A stretch of DNA of 64,000 nucleotides. It comes from Pseudisothecium myosuroides. Taxonomy: Eukaryota > Streptophyta > Bryopsida > Hypnales > Lembophyllaceae. The stretch lies in assembly GCA_951799445.1 (NCBI GenBank), contig OX637287.1:44669724-44733723 (forward strand). The letters run 5' to 3'. Within the stretch, counting starts at the first letter, position 1, and each line of letters opens with the position of its first letter. Positions 10,637 to 23,340 of this stretch are shown in pieces. Under the pieces are notes generated by a model, which saw only the letters and a program-made list of their open reading frames with translations, did not search any database and was not told the origin of the DNA. The translations under genes and the position numbers were made by a program.

Positions 10637-13600
10637 GTGTTTTTGAGGGGATCAATAGTGAAGGACTGTCCAAGATAAAGAGAGAAAGTTTGGTCACTGT
10701 GTACCATAATTTACACATACACATTTTTATAAAAGATCAATTTTTTCAAGCATGCTTCAAGTATTCATTTATATCTTTGATTCAAAGTTTGGGAGTTTCA
10801 AATATTATGGGATAAGATTAGTATCTGTGTATAGCTATATTTGTATCCTTATATTTATATCAATGGATCCATTTATATGTATCCATATAGGACATAGTTG
10901 GTATTTTTTGTTATTGGTTTTATAATTTTGATAGTTTGACCCTCAACTAGCCTTTTTGAAATTTTGTGTTGGTGTTTTTGAAGAGATAATTAATTCATGC
11001 ATATGGAGTGTTTTTGGTAAACAATTGGTAGTTGAAATAGATGTAGCTCGTTGGTCTCTATTTGCTTCTAGTTGAGAGTTTGACAATAGTTGAATGCTAT
11101 GCATCTAACCATTTATTGAAAGGGACTCCATGACTTGAATAATAATATTAAACATAATCAATCTATTATTTATTTAATTATTTATTGTGGCAACAACTTA
11201 GGACATACAAGAGATCCTTTAAAACTAAGTTTAGATGGAACATTCAATACTTAATTGTGCTTTAATTCAATGGAATCTTCCTGTAGAGCATCGCCATAGG
11301 GGCCTAAGGAAGTCAATATGCCAAATGACCTTGGTTGGGCTAAAGAAGAGGCTCCTCCAAGGCACATGCAAACGATCTGTATCATGACCTCCCAAGTATA
11401 CACTCCAAGTTGAAACACAAATATATCAATCTATGCATGGAAACACAAATATAACAACTCGACCAATCACAAGTCAAAAAAATGGGGACATGCTGAAGAG
11501 AAGCCCACGCTCTAACAGTGATGGCATCCTTGGTAGTCAATTTGTTGAACCCCTGTAAGATTTTCCATTGCCTTGGCTATAGTTGGATTCTTATAGAAAC
11601 CCGCCCTTATCCCCACCCCTCCCACCCAAGCTTAGAAAGTGATAGTGGAGATGTTTTTACATTTTACTCCCTCTTTCTAAGAATAAATCTATGGTTTTTC
11701 ATTGAGAATTGTGGGAGTACCGCAGGGCCATTTATTTTGAGATAGAGGAAGTATGTAAGATGATAAGTAATTGATAAGTGAGCACAATCATCCTCATTTA
11801 AGGCACATATAGAGAGTGTGATTGTGTCCCTTGAAATAAAAGTTTGGATGAACATGTGCTTTGAAGAGAAAATGTCATAGTGCATAATATGCACTAAGAG
11901 AGGTTTGTGGGTGGGGCCTATGTGAAACTTATTTTAATAAAGGTTCAATAAATTAAAGTCTGAAATTTAGGGAGTTGACTTCAATGACCCGGGCCATGCC
12001 TACAGTGTTAGGGAGGGTACTTTCTAGAAAGAGAAAATGAAATTGCCGTGCAAGTTCCCAGTAGAACAAATGTCTTCATCTCCAGCTTGATTGCCTAGAT
12101 GGGCAATTACTTTCTTCGTGTGCTGCCACTTATTTTTGCCATCAAACTTTACTGTAGGTGGGCCCAATTTCAACTGAGTTGTCCTACAATATTGCTCCAA
12201 AATCACAAAGATATAGTTTTTTAATGGACTTAAACAAATAACCTCTCCAAATGCATAAACCTCTCTTAGTGCATAGTCCCAACCCTATGTACTAAGAGAG
12301 GTTCTACCAGGGTTTTTTTTTGGACTCGTGTCCCTCCCTCTGGCTTCACTGCACATGCCAGTTTTTGGAGGGATTGCTGCGCAGTGGTCAAATTTGATAG
12401 AATCTGGTGAAATTTCGCCAGAAAAAAAAGCCCGAGGTTCTACTGTATTATGTACTCTAATTTTAGCAATCATTATTTTGATTTCTCTCTTTTTCTATTA
12501 TTTCTTGCCGTATATTGAAATGAACTTCAACGGGGAAAGAATGACAAAACACAACACAACACAACCAGTAGCAGTCACATCTTCCACGGCATTCATTTGG
12601 TGTCAGTCCTGCCAAGAAGCCAAACCTTGTGGCCAGCCAGTGCACGAACTGAACGAGAAATCGGTGCAGATACCAATACCGGATTTATTCCAATTTTGTT
12701 CTAGGCGACTGCCTTGCTAAATTTGCCGCAACCGCCGTAACCAGACTCCTGTCAACGAAGACGACGACCCCGATCCGCAGCTCCAGGGGAAGAAATATAT
12801 TTCAAAACACCAATCCAAATCACAAGCTTCAATTCTATTTGGACATGCAGCATTGATCGACCACTCAGCAATTTTGAAACTCGGAGTAAAACCATCGATG
12901 ATTCAACAGCGCAATTGCCAGTGAACCAAAGTTATCTGCAAAGCCCGTGAATTAAGTTCCAGCGGTAAAGATTACGGATTCATTTTGGTACAACAATCAC
13001 AGGTCAGCAATGTTATCCAAGTACATACCAACAAGGTGTTCAAGAGGTTCGGCATCGGAAGGGCAGCGGAGGGCGAAACCCAAGGTGAGATGTATGGCCA
13101 ACCGACCGTCCGTCCTTCCTTCCGCCGTCTTTCCGTGACGAAGCGAAAGTTCGAACTCGATAAGACAAGCGCGAAGTCAAATCTATCCACACACAATCTG
13201 TGCATGAGCGCATGGAAGAAGTGAAATGGAGCAACTGGAATGGAGCAATTAATGAGCAACTGAGTGACGACGTGTCCGAGTAATCCACTAGAGGAGCATA
13301 TTCAGAGTTCTTTCAGTTTGAAACTACAGTACAAAACTGTACTGTACTGTACAGTACACTCTCTGTCTCTCAACATATATATATCGGGTCTAAATACATT
13401 CGGGCGAGACGCCCATTTACACAAAAATTCCCAGGTTGTGGGGTGTATTGTTGCACCGATCAATGGAGTAAGTTCCTCGACTCGCGAAGACGAAGGCATT
13501 TTGTTTTACCGGAGTACCTGTCATAGGAGATTTCAGTGAACTCGTTTCAAAGCTTTCGCCGTAATTCCTCACTCTCCTCTTGGCACAAAACATGGAGAGC

Positions 13601-14086
13601 ATGTTCAAAAGCAAGCTCTGGTGCATCCTCCATGCTCACTTCCTTACCTACTCTAGCCTATCCTCACTGCTCGAGATATTGGGTTTTCACCCAGTTGTTG
13701 GAGCGGTTTTTTCACTCGTTGGTCGAATTGGGAACTAATCTAAGGGAAGGAGAATGCGTATATCCTAGCTTCTAAATGGGATTCCACCAGTTCCTTGAAA
13801 GCGCTACGTGCTGATCGAAAGCGAACGATATAGACCGGATATGGCGCACAACAAGGGCAGAGGAAAAAAAACAAAAACCATTACACTTCCTTCAATGCAG
13901 GTTTCCGCCAGTTCGTTGCAAATGTTATCTGGAGGATTTAGAGGACTCCTCCTCGTCCGGAATTCCTCTGAGGGAAGCTAGAGAGAATAACACCACTGTC
14001 ATTCCACTGAATTCGGCTGCAGCTCAAAATGGAAGGCTATGGCCTGAGTTCCTGGCGATGGCGGAATGGGCCCATTGCGCAGTTCC
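10637..14086. other. Intergenic DNA downstream of the HLS1-like gene
   Basis: No reliable gene was seen. An open frame at 12328-12720 encodes a hydrophobic stretch but lies in low-complexity DNA without support. At 13341-13358 there is a run of overlapping GTACTGTAC and GTACAGTAC motifs. The final few hundred bases probably hold the 3' UTR of the minus-strand gene. Confidence 0.4.
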
Positions 14087-15672
14087 TTAGACCTCGCGGG
14101 GATCCACAAAGAGGACAGGCTTGGGCGGCGCTTGCCCCCAGTCGAAGTCTCGGCACGTCTCTTCCAAGACTTTGGGTCGGAGCGATTTGATACACCACAT
14201 GTCGTCGCTGGATGAGAGCGTCTTCCAGTGGGGGATGGCTTTCCACGCGGGATCCGTTGGCGCGACTTCCGTCATGATGGCCTTGCAGTCGTTGCTTCGG
14301 GCTAAGTTGTGAGCATGCCAGCACAAGGACTGCAGGAGCTTAGTGCCATGGGCGCCGTCTGCGTGCAACCCGAACATGAACTGCACACCAAAGGGGTGGA
14401 AGAAGTTGGGCACGGACGGGACGTGACAGCCCGGCAGGCAGAAGTCCAGCCACCGGGAAACCGACGCAGCCGTGCGTTTCAGCCAGGATGCGTTTCTGTA
14501 CTCGCACTGGAAAAGCTCATTGCTGCGCCAGACGCTGAGCATGGCCCAAGACGCACCACGCGCCCAGCCCGCGGCGTCCAGGAGCTTCATTCCCGCGCGC
14601 TCCAGCGCTAAGAACTGGGCGAGCCGCGGCTCCAGCGTTGCGGCATCGGTACGCAGAGTCGCGATCCACGTGCCTTCGCAAAGAGCGTTCCGGAGCACCG
14701 CGTCGATGTCTTTGGGGAAAAACTCCGCTGTGCCCATGGTGGCGCGGTACAGCTGCGTGGCGAAGCCGGGCGTGATTTGTGTGAGTTGGATGCGAGGGGA
14801 GAGGCGACGGTCGTGGACGTGCACGGGTTGCACGAAGATGGCGGGCGTGCGGAAATGGACGTAATGGAGACGCTCCGTGAAGAGCTTCAGGGAGGGAACA
14901 TTGTCTTTCTCCGTCGCCATGTAGACGTAGTCCGCCTTCTGGCTGCGGCACCAGTCCTCCATGCTCTCCGCCAACTTCAAGGCAATGCCCATACGCCTGA
15001 GACGTACGCAAAATCATGCACCAATTTAGAAGTCTAACTGGATCACTTCGGACGAGGCGCCTGCCATTTCTTGCTGGATCGGAAACGAACGAAGAAGAAG
15101 TAACCCCGAAAACTAGCTAGCAAATGAAGGCCGGGGTTATTTTCACCATACCTATGCCGGGGGCAGACGCGGAGGCCGAGGAGGTAGCCCACTCGCGCGT
15201 ATAAGGGAATGCGAATCGAAGCTTTTTCCGAGCAGAAGATGGCGCTCTGACTGCACACGACTTCCTTCACAGTCCCCCGGATCACGCCCACGAGTTTCCC
15301 CTGCACTTCCGCCACCTGCTCAAAATCGACAAATGTACGCTCAGGTAATTAACACACGCTATCAATGCGCGGCAACCAACTCTTCCCTTGGCATTGTGAC
15401 AATGGCAATCCATGTGTCCTAACACCTTCAGCTTGAATGAATTCAATTGCAAGCAGATGTGGTACTTGCTTGTTTACCAGCATGTGGAATGTGGGGAGAT
15501 GGCGAACTCGGCAGAGTGGATCCCCCAGCAAGTCGAAAGCGAGTGATTCTGACCCCGCGGCGCCGGTTTCGCAGCGTTGATCCAGCGCCGCGAGTTCCTC
15601 CACATCCGCGTCACTGTATTTCCGAATTGTCACCGGGATGGAGCCCCGGCGCCCTTCCTCCTGGGAAACCAT
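14087..15672 (-). CDS. HLS1: HLS1-like GNAT N-acetyltransferase, three exons
   Basis: The coding exons are 15672-15478, 15315-15152 and 14996-14087. The GT-AG introns of 162 and 155 bp give a 422-residue protein, close to the roughly 400 residues usual for HOOKLESS1 proteins. The exon 1 product carries VTIRKYSDADVEELAALDQR and FDLLGDPLCRVRHLPTFHML. Exon 2 starts VAEVQGKLVGVIRGTVKEVV. The acetyl-CoA-binding motif RVCPRHRRMGIALKL spans the second splice junction. DYVYMATEKDNVPSLKLFTE and FRTPAIFVQPVHVH follow, all in family order. In Arabidopsis HLS1 is a nuclear putative acetyltransferase linking ethylene and auxin signalling in seedling bending. The start at 15672 (MVSQEEGRRG) gives the family's usual short N-terminus; an upstream in-frame ATG at 15876 would add 68 residues of unrelated sequence. 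Exons are GC-rich compared with their surroundings. No frameshift is seen, so the gene looks intact. Whether this is the HLS1 orthologue or a paralogue cannot be told here. Confidence 0.93.
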
Positions 15673-17505
15673 GGCTCGAATTCGCGGCGACGACGACGGC
15701 GTGGCTTGCGAGGTGGGATCCTTTGAATCGATAGACAATTTTCGAATTCTCACCGACGGATTGCGAGATTGTCCAGCAGCAAAAGTACGCGGTTTGCCAT
15801 CGAACGATCCCACCTCGACTTCCACACCCAAACACCCGATCGATCGATCGATCGGTCGAAACTCGTCCACGGCCAATGCCGCAGCAAAATTGGATCTCCT
15901 GGCGGGTTGGCTAGCTTGCAGCTACAACGACCAAAGGCTCGCCATTGCCAGTTCCATCACCAACTCCAACAACCGATTGAATGGCCACTCACTATGTCAC
16001 GCAAGATTCACACCCACCCACCCACCAAAAGCATGTCACTCACTAAAAAAACTCTAAGGTCTCCCAGTATGTACCACCGCACTCGATCAATTCTCCGATT
16101 AACTCTAACAAATTCGAAGAAAAAAAAGATTGATGCGAAAAAGACACTCCAAGCCGGGTACTGAACGTCCGCCCGACAGAGCTTCAGTCTCTATCTTCCA
16201 GGTACGAACGTCCTAGCTAGCTTACTCCTCGCTAGCTTCTGAACTGCAGCTCCACGACAAAGAACAATTGAAGAGAGTACAAAGTGTTCACAGCAGCTGT
16301 CTAACGATATCTATCTATCTCGCAAGAGCAGCTTGTACATATCAGCAGCTACTGAGATTTGAAGCAGCGTACGTGGGACGGAATTCGATCTCGTGCATGA
16401 AGAAAGAATCGAATGCCGAGAGAGAGAATGCTTATGGGAAATAATCAAGAATTCTGGAAGGAGCAAAGCATCATCTCAAGCGAGCTAATTAACGTACACG
16501 GTGGGGATTGGACTTCTTTATAGAAGCTAAGTGTGTGCATCTATCATCGAATATATAAGTTATATGCGCCGCCACTCAGCCTTGGTGAGTTGAAGATGAG
16601 AAGGAGCAGGTCTGGCATGGAGGAGGAGGAGAGGAAAGACTTTAAAACTTATATTATTATGGATTCATCAGCAAGAGGATGAATTCCTCACGCCCCTGCT
16701 TCCAATGCCATTCTCGACTGCTTCCAATGCTTCCAATGCCATTCCGGACAGGACAGGGAACCCCTTCCCAAGACGGCTGGAATTTTCAAAAGGGAGAAAC
16801 GAATTGGAAACCCAGGCAGGCACGGACCTCTCCGCCACTCAGGGCTGGGACGGCGCGACGGGTGCCACGCTGACCGCGCTTGCTAGGCGACCGATACCCG
16901 TCTTTGCCATCAAATCCTGTCTGCCCTGGCCAGGTGGAGTAGTTCCTGTTGTTTGTTTGTTCGTTTGCTTGTTGTTTGTTTGCTGTTTGGTTTGTTGTTG
17001 TTGATGTTTCCAGTGTGTGCAAGATTGTAAATTAATCATAAGAAAATGAATCAATTCAAAGAATTGAGTGGAGCTGAGGACGTAATGCAACGAAGCTTAA
17101 GCGGTGCACTGCCTTCAAGGAGGTTCTTAACCCATTTTGACAAAAGCCAATACCGGAGCACAAATTTTTGTCTCGTTGCAGGAAGTCTGAGGTTGGAATT
17201 TCAGCAATAGCAAAAAGGTTTTCTGATGCTCCGGTAAGTTAGGAGCAAGGAATCGGTCACCCATTTGATGTTGTCACTTCCGCATTTGATTCTTTCACCT
17301 TGGGAATGGCACTCTCCCTTCTTTCAACGTACTACTCGCAAGTCACTTTAATGATAACCCTATTGTCTTAGGAAAGGAGGTTTACCACTTTAATCATAAC
17401 TCTAGTGTGTTAGAAAGGAGGTTTTAGGGAATCAACCTAAATAGCTGATGTACTGTAAGATGTCCTTTCTAATTGCCTCATGTGTTGTAAACTATATTTG
17501 GTCGG
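15673..17505. other. 5' region of the HLS1-like gene and flanking DNA
   Basis: This region lies upstream of the minus-strand gene. It has a (GATC)n tract at 15838-15856 and many short AT-rich motifs; ATATATAAGTTATAT near 16549 could serve as a TATA region but lies about 0.9 kb from the start codon. A GTTT-rich low-complexity tract covers about 16943-17002. A TTCCAATGC motif is repeated at 16699-16742. No second gene was supported. Confidence 0.4.
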
Positions 17506-17576
17506 TGAATTGGGGTGGAGATAAGCACTTCGAGAGTAACATTAACAAATAAAGTGCTTTTCTCCACCCCAATTCA
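17506..17576. repeat. Short inverted repeat (hairpin)
   Basis: TGAATTGGGGTGGAGATAAG with CACTT is repeated in reverse at 17551-17576 (AAGTGCTTTTCTCCACCCCA). The arms are about 25 bp with one or two mismatches and enclose a loop of about 22 bp. It could be a tiny foldback element or an RNA hairpin. No target duplication was seen. Confidence 0.6.
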
Positions 17577-18100
17577 GTTGGTTTTAGTGTCATTCTTAGG
17601 ATGACTATGGCGTAAGGCTCTCACTAGAATTGAGGGAAATAAAGCATAAGAACATTGTAAAGTGAAAGCATGTCATTTGTGTACGTGATTGGAGGAATGT
17701 TTGGATTCTATTGTAGAAGAATTAGCTTCCGTAGTCAAGAGATGGTAAAAAACATGGCAATTTTCTTTTTCTGATATTTGAGATTACTTTGAGCATGTAT
17801 CTGATGTGGTCAATGTGTGATAATATAGTGATGCAAAAGTGAGTGTTCTTGATGTGAGCACTATTATTAATATTGAAGTCATGCAATGAAAATATAAGAA
17901 GAATTGATATTTTTGGATTTTGCCACATAGAATAAAAGTAGTGTTTTTTATATTCTCTATACTTTGCATAGTATAATAATGCTACTAATTAATGTATGAA
18001 GTTGCTAATGCAATTTTAATTATGTTTGTCATGAATTCATTGATAAATAGTAGGTAGAAAAAATATTATAACAAAACCATATTATATTTCTTGTTTTATA

Positions 18101-18320
18101 CTAACCCCTAAAGGACGGGTTGGTTTCTATAGAAATGAGAGATTTCATCACTGCATACATTATGAGCAAAAGTAAACTAGAATCATTCATTGGAGGTCAA
18201 CCTATTGTAGAAGACCATCTCCTTCCCACACAAATTCCAAGGATGAAAGATTGTCCTTCTCTTCCAAATAGGAAGATGCTTTGTCATTTATCAGACACTA
18301 AATATCCTTCAACTTCTTAA
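18101..18320 (-). mobile_element. Short TTAA-family MITE abutting copy D
   Basis: The left end is CTAACCCCTAAAGGAC, with the TTAA mutated to CTAA. The interior shares CATTGGAGGTCAACCTATTGTAGAAGA-type sequence with the 9088-9317 copy. The right end is the TTAA at 18317-18320, which is also the left TTAA of copy D. Confidence 0.55.
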
Positions 18321-19244
18321 CCCCTAAAGGCCCAAGGCATTTTCTGGCTCCGAAACTACTGAAAACTGCCATTTCTGCTGCGGTCACTCCCTAAACCAAA
18401 AAAAAAAAAATTTTTAGAATCTAACCGTAGGATCTTGTACTTCACTTGTCTCAAATCATGTGGTAAAAATTTCATGAAGTTTGACATACGAATTGGAAGA
18501 TATTAGCATTTGAAGTTGGAAAAAGAAGTTTTTTTAAACTTTGGATTGCAATTTCAGATGACTTTGACGGCCATTTGTAGATTTTTTTTGCACTACACAC
18601 CATAAAGTTAAAAAATTTTATGTTGAAAATTTGAGTTGAGAGTCGGGAAAAAAAATTCAGAATGTCAAAACTTGATTTTCACATATAAAAAAATTGTTAA
18701 GTAGAAGTAGGTCCAAAATTGAACAATACACTAAATCTTCAATAGCTCTTGGATGGAATTAAAAAACCATGATCCCAAGGGTGGGATTGTTCTTGCAAAC
18801 AAACTTAACCTTTCAAAAAAAAGAAATTTGAAAAATTTTGAAAATTGCATTCAAAAATGAATTTTATAAGTTGTTTTTTGAAGAAGACGCTTAGATTGCC
18901 CGAAAAACAAGATTATCCATAACTTTCTCATTTTGAGTCCAAATAGAATGAATCAAAGCTTCAAATATAGACAAGAACATGATCTTTGAGAGAAAAAAAA
19001 AAAAAAAAAAAAAATTCAATTTAAAATTTATTTTTTCTGCCCGGCGAACTGCTTTTTTGACTTCGGGCGGCATAACTTTTTTTTCCGGGCACCGATTGAA
19101 AAAAAAAATTATATTTTTGGAAAGCTAGTGTGATTTCCTATCTACAAAAAAAGTTTCAAAAAATCAGGTCGAAATTTCAGGTCGCACGAGCCTGCCCGAA
19201 ATCCCAAGTGTCCCCCAAGAGGACTTTGGGCCTTTAGGGGTTAA
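18317..19244 (-). mobile_element. TTAA-flanked 0.93 kb element, copy D
   Basis: It runs from TTAACCCCTAAAGGCCCAAG to TTTGGGCCTTTAGGGGTTAA. The interior shares GTAGAAGTAGGTCC, GATTGCCCGAAAAACAAGA and GCACCGATTG blocks with copy A in the same orientation, but it is more diverged. The right end shows a distinct version of the subterminal region (CCTGCCCGAAATCC, GTGTCCCCC). There is no coding frame. Confidence 0.8.
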
Positions 19245-19501
19245 AGCACTTTTTAAGTCAATTTTTTAAGCTATAAACTGTATTCTTTACAATCATTAGG
19301 CTTTTCCATAGCATGGTCTATTCGATCAATGTATTACAAAGGAACAAAAAGTGCATTGAGAAGGACTGTATTTTTAAAAATCTTACCTCTAGATGAAAAA
19401 TTATGATGTTTTTGTCACCCAGTTTCAAAAAAGTCTAATTCAAGGCTGTAACTAATTAATTCTGCCAATCACACAAAGTTTGAAGTGAAATTTAGGAGTA
19501 C

Positions 19502-19754
19502 TACACTAAATAGTGAAATTGGGTTGCCTCAACAATTAGGTTGCCTTACCCCAGAGAAGTTACCTCATGACTAATGCTTGTCAAGATGGAAGCATATGCC
19601 AATCTCTAATCCCGAGCCACGAATTAGTGCACCAACCCATACCACACACATAGTTCTTACTTTACTGCATCCTTCTAAAGTAATTGAACATATTGATATA
19701 GTGTTGAATGTTGTGAAATTAGTGTGGGGCAATCTAATTTCACTATTCAGTGTA
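19502..19754. mobile_element. TA-flanked 253-bp MITE, copy M2
   Basis: The ends TACACTAAATAGTGAAATTG and AATTTCACTATTCAGTGTA match M1, and the interior aligns along its whole length (GTTACCTCATGACTAATGCTTG, CATAGTTCTTACT). Both copies are 253 bp long including TA. Confidence 0.85.
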
Positions 19755-21021
19755 GTTACCTTAAATTTGACAGTACAAAGCAGGGCTAATTTTTCCATCC
19801 GTATGCCTGGCTAAAATCTTAGTCTCTGTGTCCAAACTTCAAAAAATTCTCAAAGTTTGCAGCACCCAAAATCATCAATATAAGCAATTCAACTTAGTTG
19901 GAGCCACCTTTTTGTAAAAATAATATTTTTGTAGTATTAGCAAGTGAAAATGATGAATACTAAAAAAAAAAAATATAGATTTTTCGGATGTGGTATGTAA
20001 TTTCTATGATTTTTCAAAGTGCCGGCTCCCTAGACCACTGAAACTGTCACATAGGTGGACCCAAAACTGAAATTTACAAAAATCAGTAGTTAGCCAATGA
20101 AAGTTAGGTATGTGTCCTTCAAATGTGTCAACAAATCAGAGTTAAACATTTCAAGGACATACTAATGGGAAGTCTAGGGACAGATTTAGTGCCAATCTAA
20201 GGTACAGAAATGGGAACAGGGACGCTAATAGGTGTTTCTACCTTAAGGTAAGTTATGATTGAAGCCCAACCTTGGGCCCTTGGGGGTGAAGTTAATTTGT
20301 TAGTCCTTATTTTCTTACAATTTCCTCTACGGACCTTTGAAGTACTGGACCTACTGGCCGTGCACTGAAAGGGGTCCGGATTTGGGTGCTGGTTTCCTCA
20401 TCTAGTGAGGAGTGAGAAACATACAGTATTCATCATCTTGGTTGAGTTTGGTCATGCATTCCTTCCTTCCCATGCACTGATGGATTTTGCAGGGCAACCC
20501 AAGGTCACGGATTGCAGGTCTAGATTAAGCCGGGAAACTAGACCATCACACATGCAAAAGACCCATCACAGACACCTAAGGAATGACTCATCAAAGTCTT
20601 GCATCAATCCACGACAGACTTTTTCAATAAGTTGAGATTTGGGCTACATTAAGGTGAAAACACCTAAACCCGTCAAAACAAGCAGTTTAGCATACCTGGA
20701 GGTACCTTTTCTTTTCTTAAAAAAATATATATTTTTGTAGTATTAGCAATTCAAGATCATGGATTTTTGGATAAGACATGTAATTTCTATGAATTTTCAA
20801 ATTGAAACTCCCTAGGCCATTGGAAACCATCACATAGCTTAGTTGGTCCTAAAATTGAAAATTGAAATCTAGGAAAATCAACAATCAACCAATTTAATTG
20901 CTAACATTTCAGTTGCTCTCCATGTTTCTCACACTTGTTTATATGTGATTTTATTTTATTTTTAAATTTCAACGATGCCAACAGCGCAAACCAGTCATTT
21001 TGGGTGTGACGAGTTAGACTG
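19755..21021. other. Intergenic DNA with degraded transposon ends
   Basis: GTTACCTTAAATTTG at 19756 and TTAAGGTGAAAACACCTAAAC at 20649 resemble worn ends of the 9322-9622 family. No gene was supported. Confidence 0.3.
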
Positions 21022-21354
21022 TAAGGTAACAGGCTCTGAAATCGCACAGGCTCTAAAAGTCTCCCACCCTATTCAAATGTACACTGATTGTACATGTAAC
21101 TATTTCATAGCCTTCAACAATGTACAAACAGTGTACATTTTAGGAGGTGGGCGATTTTAGAGCCCTATGCCACTTCAACTTCAAATTTTCATAACTAATT
21201 CTAGAAAACTCCAAAAAATATGAAACGACTTGATTTAGATGCCAATTCCTCTTCTCTTTCAAGGAAAATTTACTGAAAAATATTTTGAGACGTTTCACCT
21301 CCCCAAAATTCAGTTTCAGCTCGTAGGTGGGCGATTTCTGAACCTTTTACCTTA
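21022..21354. mobile_element. TA-flanked 333-bp MITE, copy N1
   Basis: TAAGGTAACAGGCTCTGAAA at the left pairs with the right end (GCGATTTCTGAACCTTTTACCTTA). An inner hairpin pairs CCACCCTATTCAAATGTACA with TGTACATTTTAGGAGGTGGG. The copy at 58113-58443 aligns throughout. Confidence 0.8.
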
Positions 21355-23340
21355 CAGTACAAACGGAAATCCATTTTTTTTTTTTTGAAACATACTACGA
21401 AATCCATTTTTTTGGCTGAGGCCGGAGCAGTGCTGAACTGTACAGCATAGTACAGTACAGGCAGGGCTCTGGCAGCAGACTTATGACATTCATCTGACTT
21501 GTGTTTGCTCTGCTTGAGCAACTGAAAGCAGTTGCAGATTCCAGCTGTTTTCAGATGTTTGTTCAGACCAGTGTTCCGGAGAAAACGGTGGCTAGTTCAA
21601 AGTTAGCCGGTGGAATTGACCTAGTGGAACTGGGGAAAAAACGGTTGCAATTTGAAAACATTGGCAAAACATAACATTGTTCACCAGTCTGAAGCATTCC
21701 CCCTTCGAGGAGGAATAATGCTTTCCTAGATGCCTGGGGAAGACTTCAGTTATAATTTGTAGAAAAATAATGATTGGATGGCTTGGAAGTTGTAATGTTG
21801 ACAATGCATTTGGAGAGGGGACACATCAGTGTACGGTTTTGCATGAATCTATCCATGCTTTATCAATTTCGTCCCAACAAACTTTGAAAAATCACAAAAA
21901 AATCATTTTTTTGTCAAAATGTCTTTAATTATTCTATTTGCAAATGGCTTCTATGAAAGTCTTTGAAAAATATGGAAAAAATATGTGAGTATCTTTGGAG
22001 CTAGGGACTTTATGTAAGTTTCATACTATGATTAATTACCAATCCTAGTGAGGTTCAATAAGGTAGAGGCACCCATTCCAGACCATTGTTCCATACCCAA
22101 CCTATAGGACACATTTATTTCCAACCAAGGCTAGAACAAATTTCCAACCAAAGCTTGGAATATTTTTTTTTTTCTGCTTTTCAAGGTTGGGACTGTTAGG
22201 TTTATGACACACGTCCCAAAGTAGTGAGCAAGAAAGTAGGAAGTAATGAGTGGAAAAGTAGTTCTTAAATTATTGGAGTTTGAAGAGTGTAGACATTGGC
22301 TATGAGTCCGACACACTTTTTTGCCTCCCAAAATTCAGAGTAATTTCAGTTCAAGTGATAAAATTACCAAAAACAATTTACAATCCCCATCATTTCTATC
22401 TTTGCACCTCTGCAAATATTTGCTTTGCCTTGCACTAGTACTCCAGATCATATCCATAATTGCTTATTTGATCAATTATGGATGCCTCTACCTTAAGCCC
22501 CCTTCTTGCATGATGCAGCCAATCATCTTTCAGCAGTAAAATCCCACTGTATTATGATTTTATACACAATTAGAAGATTGTGTCAAAGTGTAAGCTAAGT
22601 TGACGCATTGTTTGGGGATAGTTTCACTCACACCAATTACTAATTACTGTAGGTCTTATCTTCATCAGATTCATAGCCCTGCTTGCTATTCCAAGTCATG
22701 AGAGATTGAGAACATGCCTGAGCATGATGTGGAGTTGGGGACCACTAAACTTGGAAATGTTCCTGTTTCATTTGTTTCAAAAAAAACAAAAAAACACTTG
22801 GAAATGCAAATGAGGAAAGTACAGTAGTTATTAGGCCCAGTGTTGTACGGTACTGTACTGCTGGTTGTATTGCTTTCTGATACTGCCTGTCCTCTATAGT
22901 TATAGTAATCAGTACAGATGGGAACAAGACCTAAAACCATAAGCACAAGGGTTTTGGGCTTTGGGCGTGGTTTCTAAGGTAGTAGGCTAAAAAAGCGACC
23001 CTTTAAGGGCTGGTTTGCCTTTTTCACAGGTGTGCATGAACCAAAATATTTCTAGCTCATTTTTCAGAGAAAGAAAAATAGATGCAAAACGTAACACAAG
23101 TGGTTTCGTATTTTTTGAAGCATTTTTGAATTAGTTATGAATCTTCAAAGATTTCAGTAGTAGGTACCTATTTGTGACACTAGGTCTCCCAAAATCCGTC
23201 CCCTTGCAACTTTGAAAGTGATTTGAGGAAATCAAGGCCAATGACTGGCTCTCGCAATAAAAAAACAAATTTTCCTTCCTTCATTCAATAGCAAAAGAGG
23301 TCCATTTAAGGATCACCAACAATCCATTCTACAACTAAAT
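21355..23340. other. Intergenic DNA without recognised genes
   Basis: It contains several GTACAGTAC or GTACTGTAC motifs (21436-21460, 22845-22858) and TTCTAAGGTAGTAGGCTAAA at 22973, a lone end resembling the N family. No coding region was supported. Confidence 0.35.

Noticed and set aside
12328..12720. 130-codon frame with a membrane-like segment
   Set aside because: The hydrophobic run comes from T-rich low-complexity DNA; no exon, promoter or homologue is visible.
14517..15017. 166-codon frame antisense or offset within the HLS1-like gene
   Set aside because: It is a shadow in another frame of GC-rich coding exons.
16705..17004. 99-codon frame with Val/Cys/Leu-rich end
   Set aside because: The end translates a GTTT microsatellite.
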